Source of the DNA: Nematostella vectensis
Lineage: Eukaryota; Cnidaria; Anthozoa; Actiniaria; Edwardsiidae
Direction of reading: 5' to 3'
DNA length: 64,000 nucleotides
NCBI RefSeq assembly: GCF_932526225.1
Contig: NC_064040.1
Location: 16,601,994-16,665,993, forward strand
Part shown: in pieces, positions 23,749 through 35,000 of the stretch
Layout: the number at the start of each line of letters is the position of its first letter
Position numbering within the stretch: position 1 is the stretch's first letter
Made by a program: the position numbers and the translations under genes
The notes under the pieces: generated by a model
The model's database searches: none
What the model was told of the DNA's origin: nothing
Seen by the model: only the letters and a program-made list of their open reading frames with translations

Positions 23749-25842
23749 TTAAAGTGCATCTAAAGGAATATAGGGAATATCTATGCTAAAAGAATCTTCA
23801 GTACCAAAAATCCCCGATTTCCCATATTCGCCAATTTTGCATCTTCATTCACAAAATTAGCGCTTCTCCCTGTAAAACAACAAGCTCTGCCGAGTGAGAA
23901 AACGATGCCAGTGACATCGAGACAGAGAAAGCGACTCAACAACAATACAGCAACGTAGTTTTGCCATACCAAGACGAGGCATTTGCGGTTAAATGATATA
24001 TTATAATGATATATATAAATAGATATATGTCGAATTATCGAAAAATACAGGAAGCGAAAAGGGAATTAGAGGAGAAGCTTGTCACCCGTTTAAATGGTTT
24101 GACAACAGTAGAATCGTGAGTGTGATATCTGTAGATATGAACAAACGGATGTCCGTTAACTTACATCATAAAGTTATTTACATCACGCGAGTACAACTGT
24201 TCGCTATAATTTGTTGTTTTTGAGAATTTTTTTACGAAATTATTCGCTTTGGTCTTCGATTCTACGCTACCTTTTTTGTTTGAACACAGCAAGTTTTACA
24301 TTCAGATACCGTCTCTAAAATGGTGGATATACGACCCTGAAATATAATTAAACGATTTAACTGTTTTCGTCACTCGTCTTCTGACTTGACATGAGTATTT
24401 TGTAAGATGTTTACATGAGCACTTAAAAAAAAATTAAACATTTACAAGCAAATATTATAACGCGAAAAAAATGTGGGTCCTTTAGCTTTTCACCTAGGTT
24501 TTAAGGATCGTATATCATTGAAATTATTACTACTTTAAGCAAGATTTAAAGCATTTTGTGCGAGGTGAAATTGAACTTTTTGTGGCTAAAGCAAATGATG
24601 CTATGAGATTAAGAATCCCGATTGATAATCTAGTACCCTTGGAAAGGCACATACATACTGTATATAACAAATGCTTTTTGCATTCTTTTGTCATGGAGTA
24701 TTGTTTACATTTTAAAAGGCAGAGAGCGCACGGCTCACAAAATACGATGTCATACACGAGACAAAAATATGATCGCTGTTTGTGCGAAAAAATATGAGTC
24801 CTTTAGCATTTCATCTAGGTTTTGAGGATCTTGTATCATTGAAATTATATGTGATCTATACGAATAGCTAAAGGACCCAACTTTGAGCAAGACAGCAAGC
24901 ATTTTTAGTTCTAGGTGGAATTGCTGTTACCCTCACCAAAATGGCGCCGTGTTTTTGTCACGCAAATACGATGAGATGAATTGGTTAGAAAAAATAAGAC
25001 TGTTCAAAGGGTCTTCATTTTCATTCACGACTAGTCTAAAAAGCGCATATTTAATGCTTTATATTGATATTTGGTCAGAGCACTGAGAGGAAAAGATGAA
25101 AAAAGGATTTAGGGATTATTACATCTCTACATCTCTAGTGAGACGAAACAAAATGTGATGTTTACCTACACAGCAAAAATGTCAAGGGAAATTATATCAC
25201 TGTTTGTGCAAAAAAAATTTGGGTCCTTTAGCATTTCATCCAGGTTTTGGGGGTTATACATTATCTAAATTATATGTTAGCTATATTGATATCTAAAGGA
25301 TCCATCTTTTAGCGAGATAATCAGCATTTCGTACAACTAGTTTAGTAAAAACTATAATAGCGGCAATGGCACCATGTTGGGGCAAGTAATGCAAAGTAAA
25401 TGGCTTCAATTGAAAAATCATTTAAATTATCAATAAGTGGTTACTTTAAAATGCAAGCAGGATATACGTTTTATATTTGTATAAGGTTATATTTACATTT
25501 TAAGCCAGCTAAGCCAAGAGGAAAATCCTTTTATTTCTACGTCTAATAAAGTTGCAAGGACGCATGTAGCCAAAATTGTTTTCTCTCACGCGAATTCACG
25601 CAAGCTCTCGCAATTCTCCTTATATGGTGATCATTTCGCGCCAACTTGAGCTTTATCCGTGAGGAGACTGGGCAAGTAGGTGTTTTACAGACTGGTATAT
25701 TCAAAAGGCTGTAAACAAATCGGGGATTATAGGAAATCGGGGATTTTTGGTAATAAAGATTTTTCTATCATAGGAGATATTATATATCGATGGATGAACC
25801 GTTTTGGAGGATATTGCTTTTATCCCTTCAGATGCACTTTAA
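23749..25842. mobile_element. 2.1-kb TTAA-flanked non-autonomous transposon
   Basis: TTAA at 23749-23752 and 25839-25842, followed inward by AGTGCATCTAAAGG on the left and AGTGCATCTGAAGG on the right in reverse complement. A second inverted block lies further in (TACCAAAAATCCCCGATTTCC, near 23,798, against 25,728-25,755 in reverse complement). No transposase frame was seen. It has the piggyBac-type target site but different ends from the element at 17,883, so it belongs to another family. Confidence 0.65.
24465..25345. repeat. Three diverged direct copies inside the 2.1-kb element
   Basis: Copies near 24,470, 24,788 and 25,206 share GGGTCCTTTAGC[TA]TTTCA followed by CTAGGTTTT/CCAGGTTTT and a weak inverted partner CTAAAGGA[CT]CCA. 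Spacing is about 320 and 415 bp. Non-coding. Confidence 0.6.
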
Positions 25843-27325
25843 TGTGAACTGTTACTTACTTAAATTTACTAACTAGAACCAGACATATCCTCGCATAAAT
25901 CTTGGCGTGAATGCATGTTAGTAGATCTCCTCTGTTGACTCTATCCTTAAGTCACAAAATTTGAGGCAAAAAAGATATTTATCGCATAATCGACAAGAAC
26001 TTTTTCCCTTGCTCCGTGCTTGTATTTAATCGCCATTTCGCGGTCGAGTGGGGTCAAGTTGCGCGGCTGGCTGGCTGGCTGGCGAGTGACACTACAGGGT
26101 ACGCGCGCGATGACCACAAAACCAAGTCGCATAGCTATACCATATTTCTATACCTATAGAGCTCCGCGCTGGCTCCGCTATAAGACGTATAATTAAATCG
26201 GGGCGGTGGAGAGCTTTAGAAAGATCTCTCCCCCGGGCCCATGGTCGTTTATCAATCGCATCTAGAACATCGAGTCTAAATATAAACATTGAAAACTAAA
26301 AGAAAATAAAAAGTCAATTACGCATCGATAAAAGGCAACCACAATCAGGCAAATCCAGAGGCAAAGCTACTGATATGTAACACAATGGTCTATAGCTTTG
26401 TGAAAATAGCCAAGTGCATATTTCACTTTAACAACAACAATCTCAGCAGAAAAAACAACAAGAGCAACAGATAAATAGATCAGATTCGTTTATTTTTTAT
26501 TTTACTTCTACAACTTTCTACAATGATATCAAGAAATACTAACGGTACTTTTGAATATGTCACCTCTCTAGCTTGGGGAAATGATATCGCTCACTGATAA
26601 GATCTAATTTTTCTGCAAATTGGCGGCTACCGTCATAAAAAAGATAATGACACGGATGCTTTTATATCAAATCAGTCGGCAATGAAATCAATCATATAAT
26701 AAAATGCACGAATAAAAATGTAGCTTGCAGCCATAGTCACGGAGCCAGGGATGAAAGCTCTTTACATACTGGGACCTCTACCTTCCTTGTTTTTCTTTTT
26801 TATATGCTCTGTTTGTCGAGATGAAAGTAGCTATATGAGTAAGCCGATACGGTTACTAATTTCAAAAGAAATTGTAAAATTGCATCTTGGACCATACGTT
26901 CAGTTACTAATGTAGGAAGAAGTCCGTTAGCGATACACAATACAGAGTAACATGAAGGAAATAGAAATGAAATAAAGCCGTAGTCACTATAGTGTTAATC
27001 TTTTTCTACTTTCTATTGAGCGGTCTTTTCGTATTGAAAGAATCGTCAGTTATTAGGCTTTTTGCATATACTTTCTTTTCAAAACTTAATATTCTACTGT
27101 TCGTTATTCAAAGGTTTGCGTTTATTTTTCATCTATTTTCTTTTTCAAATTAATTTAGTTAAATTTGTGGTTTGTTGAATGGATATTTTTTTCATTTGTC
27201 CTTTCTAATCTAGCTGGGCGCTCGTGCGCTATTCTAATGTTGATTTCTTTTTATCTTTTGTCCAGTTTCCAGACACGCTGCCAAGGCAGACCATGCTGTT
27301 TCTTGCTCTGCTCGTCACATTAGCT
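25843..27325. other. No gene seen; 3' flank of the GPCR
   Basis: Contains a GGCT microsatellite at about 26,066-26,083 and GC-richer DNA at 26,040-26,260, then AT-rich DNA. The portion just left of 27,326 is the expected 3' untranslated region of the minus-strand GPCR. Nothing else supported. Confidence 0.5.
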
Positions 27326-28456
27326 TCACACAGAACTGGCTGGTGCAGGCGTTATTTCATATTGTCTCTGCCGCCTTGAAGAGAAAATCCCTGTCCACTG
27401 CATGTTTTTGCTGACACCCCCACAAAACAACCTTTTCACCGCTAATTTAAAGTTTTTGTTGGTAAAAGTATAGATAAAGGGGTTAACAACCGAGTTCACT
27501 GCCACCAGTGCGCAAGCAACAGGGAAAATCACCCTGAAAGCCGAGTTGGGAATTTTAACGTAAATGACCGCAAGCCGCAGCACGTTTAGGGGCAACATTG
27601 TTACAGCAAAAGCAACAACAACCGGTGTTAATAAACGTTTGGCCCGGGCATTTTGCTTTAACCTCAATGACTGGCCAGGTATAGGGGCTTGTTCGGGGCA
27701 AGTAGGGACACATCGGCGAAGAAAGAAATTGCTTTTTTTAAGATGACGGGAGATCGAGGCGTACGTTGCCAGTATTATGCCCAGTGGAGACAGGTAACCT
27801 GCTATGACAATTAGGATAGTATGCGCCTGATAGGCAATGTTCATGTGTCCTGGCAACTCCGCCCATTCGGGCCACTGGACTACGCAATACCAGGACCCTG
27901 AGACCTTTTTAAAATCCACCAGAAAGAAGAGAGGTAGCGAGAACACAAGAAAGTTTAAGGCAATAATGGCAACGACGATGAGATAGAGTTCTCTGCGAAG
28001 ACGGCGGACAAACCCCTTAGCGATGTGTACTATCTTTTGGTATCTTTCCAACGCAATCGTGACTATCACCCAGATCGAGATACCGAAAAAAACATCTTGT
28101 ATTGGGTAGACCAGCTTACACGTTGCTTCTCCCAGAGGCCATATCTCATCCAGTTGTATTCGAATAAGGATGATTGGAACTTCGACTATGAGAATCCCGA
28201 GGTCCGCCAGTGCAAGAACCAGGATCAAGCAGTCCATCGAGGACTTCTTGCGAATTTTTTGAAGTACGATACAAACTAAGGTATTGCCAACTACCCCAGA
28301 CAAAGACAACAAGGCAAGCCCTACCACGGTAAAGATGCGCATAAAGCCACTGCCTTCTGCACCAGGAGCAACATCACTGATGTTTGCAAGAACGAAAAGA
28401 GAATCGTCTTTTCCAAACGTGAAGTTATCCATGAGAGTAAGAATAGAATCGTACAT
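27326..28456 (-). CDS. Class A (rhodopsin-type) G protein-coupled receptor, single exon
   Basis: A 376-residue intronless receptor, presumably at the plasma membrane, coupling ligand binding to G proteins. The N-terminus has two N-glycosylation sequons (N-F-T, N-I-S). TM1 has G-N-T-L-V, TM2 L-A-L-A-D-L, and TM3 starts after the conserved Cys in A-T-C-K-L-V-Y-P and ends in E-R-Y (the D/ERY switch). TM6 has F-A-V-T-M-L-P-L and TM7 N-P-F-I-Y-T-F (NPxxY). Cys in the second extracellular loop (W-Y-C-V-V) can pair with TM3. The layout and length fit small-peptide receptors of the galanin/allatostatin/somatostatin-like group, but the ligand cannot be read from sequence. The start is the ATG at 28456. 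Lack of introns suggests an expanded, retro-derived receptor family, as is common in cnidarians. Confidence 0.9.
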   Translation of the reverse strand: MYDSILTLMDNFTFGKDDSLFVLANISDVAPGAEGSGFMRIFTVVGLALLSLSGVVGNTLVCIVLQKIRKKSSMDCLILVLALADLGILIVEVPIILIRIQLDEIWPLGEATCKLVYPIQDVFFGISIWVIVTIALERYQKIVHIAKGFVRRLRRELYLIVVAIIALNFLVFSLPLFFLVDFKKVSGSWYCVVQWPEWAELPGHMNIAYQAHTILIVIAGYLSPLGIILATYASISRHLKKSNFFLRRCVPTCPEQAPIPGQSLRLKQNARAKRLLTPVVVAFAVTMLPLNVLRLAVIYVKIPNSAFRVIFPVACALVAVNSVVNPFIYTFTNKNFKLAVKRLFCGGVSKNMQWTGIFSSRRQRQYEITPAPASSV

Positions 28457-29204
28457 GACTTCTTGTTATAAATTATCAGGACTGTTTGGAGATGTATAAG
28501 CTGTCGGTGGATTTCGCCAGACGCAGGCAGTCGTGTTGTGTGCCATCAACAAATGAATGAATACTAACTTGTTGGGTGATAGGATTCCCACTGAGCATAA
28601 TTACGATGTACCGCACTCTTGAGATCACCTATGACGAACTCATAATCTAATCTAAATTTGGCATTTGATCGTGCATTCATCCATTCACTTCCTGTAATTT
28701 ATTATTTATAACAGGGAAACCATTTCGCAAATTGCAAAATAAAGAATGTTCCATTTCAATATTTGTCGACAATTTATCCCACAGCAACTCCAGTCAAGAG
28801 TATATTGATGTTAAAAGAATCGTATTACTTAACCTCGGCAAGAATATGTTTATTAGTAGCTTTGTCTGCTGTTTAAATTTAAATATCTTAAAGGTTATAA
28901 ATTTACAATGGAGCTTATCTCCAAACTTGCAATCGAAGAAATATTGAGGTTTGACTTGTTGAAATGAGCAAAAGTTTTTTAAAGGGATATTTGATGGAAA
29001 ATCTCCTACAAAACACAAGGCAACCAAAGGGTCTTTTCCATCCGACTTCACTTAACATCGTTTTTAACAAATTGGCGTATTGGTGTATGATAGTTTGGTA
29101 CGCCCTATCAAGGGGGATTGCACGAACCCCCGTAATGTCTTTAGGTTCGTAATTATTGGCTTTTAATGGAATGTTCTGCAAAGCATGACTGGTTACGATA
29201 GTGC
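28457..29204. other. 5' flank of the GPCR; no gene seen
   Basis: The upstream DNA should contain the receptor promoter; I see no distinctive element. Short open frames on both strands near 28,790-29,235 have no family features. Confidence 0.5.
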
Positions 29205-29492
29205 CTTCAGGTCTTTCTCTAGGCCTTCTTTTCATAAACCTTTATTTTAAAGGTTTATGAAAACGCAGGGACTAAATGCCCGACAGTTTTTAATTCAGTT
29301 TTCAGGTCTTTCTCTAGGCCTTCTTTTCATAAACCTTTATTTTAAAGGTTTATGAAAACGCAGGGACTAAATGCCCGACAGTTTTCAATTCAGTTTTTAG
29401 GTCTTTCTCTAGGCCTTCTTTTCATAAAGCTTTATTTTAAAGGTTCATGAAAACGCAGGGACTAAATGCCCGACAGTTTTCAATTTATTCAA
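29205..29492. repeat. 95-bp palindrome-bearing tandem triplication
   Basis: Three copies with 95-bp period starting at 29211, 29306 and 29401 (GTCTTTCTCTAGGCCTTCTT). Each holds a long near-perfect palindrome around CATAAACCTTTATTTTAAAG and ends with GGGACTAAATGCCCGACAGT. A fragment of the end part (ACTAAATGCCCGACAGTTT) recurs at about 29,657. Confidence 0.9.
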
Positions 29493-31257
29493 TTAGACCC
29501 AGTAAATTGTCGACCTAGTAAGTTCAAAGTATTCTATATTTGTTTAAAAAAGCCAAGCAAATCTTTGTTGTCGGAATTTTTTCTTGATTATAAAATCGTT
29601 ATCACAGTGGCACTGAATTTTCTCTGCTACAACTGTCGTGAAAGGTCCTCGGTGAACTAAATGCCCGACAGTTTACAATTTATCCAGTCTCAATTTATTT
29701 ATTCAACTCCAACAACAAGCTCCATTCAGATTTCTCGACCTTTCTAACCTAATATAGAACACTTTGAACTTACAATTTAGATATTTTAGCAAAATGAGAA
29801 CTGGCGACATTTAGCAGATTTTAGACTCTTGTGGCACTAAAGTTTCGATTTTTTTCAAATGTGGAAGAGACGGAGGACCCAAAATCCCGGCAATCTATCG
29901 GCTTTTTCCCTAAATATATGGTGTTATGGGGTCTCTCGCATTTCGGTCATTCAGTCGGTATACTTCCGTGTCTCTATCACTGAGTTCTTTATCGCTTATC
30001 AGATAAAAATGAGTAAGAATATTAGAATATCTTTAGACGGTGTTGCAGGTACTTTCATCCAGTTTTTCAAAACCGAGTTTTTGTAAAATGTTGTAACTAA
30101 ATCCCGTATATACGGCTTTCAAAAAGAATACCGCACGTGGGGGTATGAAGATGAACAGAGCGCACACTCATAAAGAAATTATTTTTTATGTAGTAGGAAG
30201 GTTACAAATAGCTGATGCTTGCGAGCGGTTGATACTTGATTTTCCCGCTAATCTGTCGCCATACTGGATTTGGGTAACTCGCGATTTTCCGCGTTAATCA
30301 ATTGCCAGCAAGCAGGCTAGCATACAAAACATATACATCTTCATTTTCCCCGCTTGTCAGATATAAGAATGAGCTTGCATTGGAAATATCTTTACTGCCA
30401 TTTTCAGTGGTCTGCGAACTCTCTCGTCTGCTAAACCGCTGTCTGGTTGGTTTGCTATCATAAAAAATAACGGGATATAGTTGGTCTTTATGATTGGTCA
30501 GTGTACGGAGAAGTGGCGTGCTTAGAAACCGTTTCAGTGTTGAAGGGTATAACTAGAAAGACTAAAAGACGTGCTATAAATCCACGCAAGGTTGAAAATG
30601 TATGTTGTACACATGTGCGAAATAGTAGGTGCGTTGACGTTTCGAGCGTCATTTTGTCGTTTTTGTAAAAGCTCTAGCATTAAAATGGATCCGTTTTATT
30701 CCTGTTAATGTTGCTTTAAACGTGAAAAAGAAATTCCCGCTTTGCAACGCAATGAATACACTAGGTACGATTATGGCAGAATATGAAGGGAGACAGTCCG
30801 ATCGAAAGCGGGTTGTATGGAATTCAAATACACAGATTGAATTGGATTTAGTGAGCCGCTGGAATAAATCGTATTTGCATTGATTTTTGGTGGTGTAAAA
30901 AAGCCGTCTCCGAAAAAGAATGAAAACAATCTAGTAAACCTTAGGGCACGTACACCTTGCAAATATGTGATAGTTTGGAAGACATATGGTCGATTAGTTG
31001 TCATTATACATATCTTAAGCCCCCGCATCTACTAAACTAGCTCTTTGAATAGCCGTTAAATTGGTAAACGACTTCCTCCTTGCTAAAATTAGTATTCCCT
31101 AGGATAATATTTTGTTTTTTCCTGTTACTCTGGCTCCAGTACACCTGAAATGACTCAAATAAAATTAACACAAATGACAAGAAATCATCTACATCAAAGA
31201 TGTTTACCAACAGTACAATGGGGCCGTGGATGCAATTCAGCCGTGTGGGATGTGTGT

Positions 31258-31288
<31 letters not shown>

Positions 31289-32030
31289 GAGTTTCCAAAT
31301 TTGAACAGGGCGGGCTGTGCGGGTGCGTGTGTTTGTGAATGAGGAGAGATGGCTCTGAAGTAGGGTTGCCGCGGTTTTGAGTAGTTCATGCATTAGCAAA
31401 AGCGACCTTGCTCATCTATATCAGTTCCCATCTATCAGTTACTTGGTTGTTGTAGGGATTTTCGCCTACCTCTGTTGAAAAAGCTTTCGTGACCGAGCAA
31501 TGGGTCATAATAATACCTATAGATGCATGTTGTCCAAAGCAAAAATCGTGATAAAGATTGAGCAAAAAGCGGTTAAAAGTTTATTAATTTCATAGATAAC
31601 CAAATGTTTTCTTTACAATTTTTCTATGAAAGAGACACAAAGAGACACTTTTTGCACAAAGCGACTATTACGTGAAGACCGAGCAAAGGGAATAGACGGA
31701 TATCCGTCAATGTGTCCTAGATATAGATGCTTTCTGCACAGAGATGGCCGCCTAATCGCGACTACGAGGCAAAGAGTAGAAGTGAATTATCAAATATAAA
31801 ACATCTTAGCTTTGAGACAGACTTCCTTAATACAATATTTATTACACGAAGGGGAATAAATGGCTTTATACCTGGGGCCCACTTGCTAATTGTTACTTGT
31901 GTTACCCCCGTGGGGAAAGATCAGCCGTCAGCCGAGCGTGACTTCACTCAAATACGGGAACCGGTCACGCAACCGGTTACGAGCTGCCCCCGCCTTCGCC
32001 CCTTCTGACCATATTCCTTAGCAAACACCT
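29493..32030. other. No gene seen; microsatellite at 31,250
   Basis: AT-rich DNA. A GT microsatellite merging into a G-run lies at about 31,250-31,289. Short open frames near 30,771-31,399 and 31,727-32,008 are dominated by simple repeats or lack recognisable features. Confidence 0.5.
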
Positions 32031-35000
32031 CGGCCAACCCGGTGCCCACCATGTAGTAGCGTAGATGCCAACCCAGTGCCCACCATGTAGTAGCGTAGAT
32101 GCCAACCCAGTGTCCACCATGTAGTAGCGTAGATGGCAACCCAGTGTCCACCATGTAGTAGCGTAGATGCCAACCCAGTGTTCACCATGCAGTAGCGTAG
32201 ATGGCAACCCAGTGTCCACCATGTAGTAGCGTAGATGGCAACCCAGTGCCCACCATGTAGTAGCGTAGATGCCAACCCAGTGTCCACCATGTAGTAGCGT
32301 AGATGCCAACCCAGTGTCCACCATGTAGTAGCGTAGATGGCAACCCAGTGTCCACCATGTAGTAGCGTAGATGCCAACCCAGTGCCCACCATGTAATAGC
32401 GTAGATGCCAACCCAGTGTCCACCATGTAGTAGCGTAGATGGCAACCCAGTGCCCACCATGTAGTAGCGTAGATGCCAACCCAGTGCCCACCATGTAGTA
32501 GCGTAGATGCCAACCCAGTGTCCACCATGTAGTAGCGTAGATGGCAACCCAGTGCCCACCATGTAGTAGCGTAGATGCCAACCCAGTGTCCACCATGTAG
32601 TAGCGTAGATGGCAACCCAGTGCCCACCATGTAATAGCGTTGATGCCAACCCAGTGCCCACCATGTAGTAGCGTAGATGCCAACCCAGTGTCCACCATGT
32701 AGTACCATAGATGGCAACCCAGTGTTCACCATGTAGTAGCGTAGTTGCCAACCCAGTGCCCACCATGTAGTAGCGTAGATGGCAACCCAGTGCCCACCAT
32801 GTATTAGCGTGGATGGCTCCCCAGTGTCTACCATGTAGTAGCGTAGATGGCAACCCAGTGTCAACCATGTAGTAGCGTAGATGGAAACCCAGTGCCCACC
32901 ATGTAGTAGCGTAGATGGTAACCCAGTGCCCACCATGTAGTAGCGTAGATGGCAACCCAGTGTTCACCATGTATTAGCGTGGATAGCTCCCAGTGTGCAC
33001 CATGTAGTAGCGTAGATGGCAACCCAGTGTCAACCATGTAGTAGCGTAGATGCCAACCCAGTGCCCACCATGTAGTAGCGTAGATGACAACCCAGTGCCC
33101 ACCATGTAGTAGCGTAGATGGCAACCCAGTGCCCACCATGTAGTAGCGTAGATGGCAACCCAGTGCCCACCATGTAGTAGCGTAGATGCCAACCCAGTGC
33201 CCACCATGTAGTAGCGTAGATGGCAACCGAGTGTCAAACATGTAGTAGCGTAGATGCCAACCCAGTGCCCACCATGTAGTAGCGTAGATGGCAACCCAGT
33301 GCCCACCATGTAGTAGCGTGGATGGCAACCCAGTGCCCACCATGTAGTAGCGTAGATGGCAACCGAGTGTCAAACATGTAGTAGCGTAGATGGCAATCCA
33401 GTGCCCACCATGTAGTAGCGTAGATGGCAACCCAGTGTTCACCATGTATTAGCGTGGATGGCTCCCCAGTGTGCACCATGTAGTAGCGTAGACGGCAACC
33501 CAGTGCCCACCATGTAGTAGCGTAGATGGCAACCCAGTGCCCACCATGTAGTAGCGTAGATGCCAACCCAGTGCCCACCATGTAGTAGCGTAGATGGCAA
33601 CCGAGTGTCAAACATGTAGTAGCGTAGATGCCAACCCAGTGCCCACCATGTAGTAGCGTAGATGGCAACCCAGTGCCCACCATGTAGTAGCGTAGATGGC
33701 AACCCAGTGCCCACCATGTAGTAGCGTAGTTGGCAACCGAGTGTCAAACATGTAGTAGCGTAGATGGCAATCCAGTGCCCACCATGTTGTAGCGTAGATG
33801 GCAACCCAGTGTTCACCATGTATTAGCGTAGATGGCAACCCAGTGCCCACCATGTAGTAGCGTAGATGGCAACCCAGTGCCCACCATGTAGTAGCGTAGA
33901 TGCCAACCCAGTGCCCACCATGTAGTAGCGTAGATGGCAACCCAGTGCCCACCATGCAGTAGCGTAGATGGCAACCCAGTGCCCACCATGTAGTAGCGTA
34001 GATGCCAACCGAGTGCCCACCATGTAGTAGCGTAGATGCCAACCCAGTGCCCACCATGTAGTAGCGTGGATGGCAACCGAGTGTCAAACATGTAGTAGCG
34101 TAGATGGCAATCCAGTGCCCACCATGTAGTAGCGTAGATGCCAACCGAGTGCCCACCATGTAGAAACGTAGATGCCAACCCAGTGCCCACCATGTAATAG
34201 CGTAGATGGCAACCGAGTGTCAAACATGTAGTAGCGTAGATGGCAATCCAGTGCCCACCATGTAGTAGCGTAGATGGCAACCCAGTGTTCACCATGTATT
34301 AGCGTGGATGGCTCCCCAGTGTCCACCATGTAGTAGCGTAGATGGCAACCCAGTGTCCACCATGTAGTAGCGTAGATGCCAACCCAGTGCCCACCATGTA
34401 ATAGCGTAGATGCCAACCCAGTGTCCACCATGTAGTAGCGTAGATGGCAACCCAGTGCCCACCATGTAGTAGCGTAGATGCCAACCCAGTGCCCACCATG
34501 TAGTAGCGTAGATGCCAACCCAGTGTCCACCATGTAGTAGCGTAGATGGCAACCCAGTGCCCACCATGTAGTAGCGTAGATGCCAACCCAGTGTCCACCA
34601 TGTAGTAGCGTAGATGGCAACCCAGTGCCCACCATGTAATAGCGTTGATGCCAACCCAGTGCCCACCATGTAGTAGCGTAGATGCCAACCCAGTGTCCAC
34701 CATGTAGTACCATAGATGGCAACCCAGTGTTCACCATGTAGTAGCGTAGTTGCCAACCCAGTGCCCACCATGTAGTAGCGTAGATGGCAACCCAGTGCCC
34801 ACCATGTATTAGCGTGGATGGCTCCCCAGTGTCTACCATGTAGTAGCGTAGATGGCAACCCAGTGTCAACCATGTAGTAGCGTAGATGGAAACCCAGTGC
34901 CCACCATGTAGTAGCGTAGATGGTAACCCAGTGCCCACCATGTAGTAGCGTAGATGGCAACCCAGTGTTCACCATGTATTAGCGTGGATAGCTCCCAGTG

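Noticed and set aside
31037-31399. 120-codon minus-strand frame with Pro/His-Thr runs
   Set aside because: Centre is the GT/G microsatellite; the rest has no recognisable feature.
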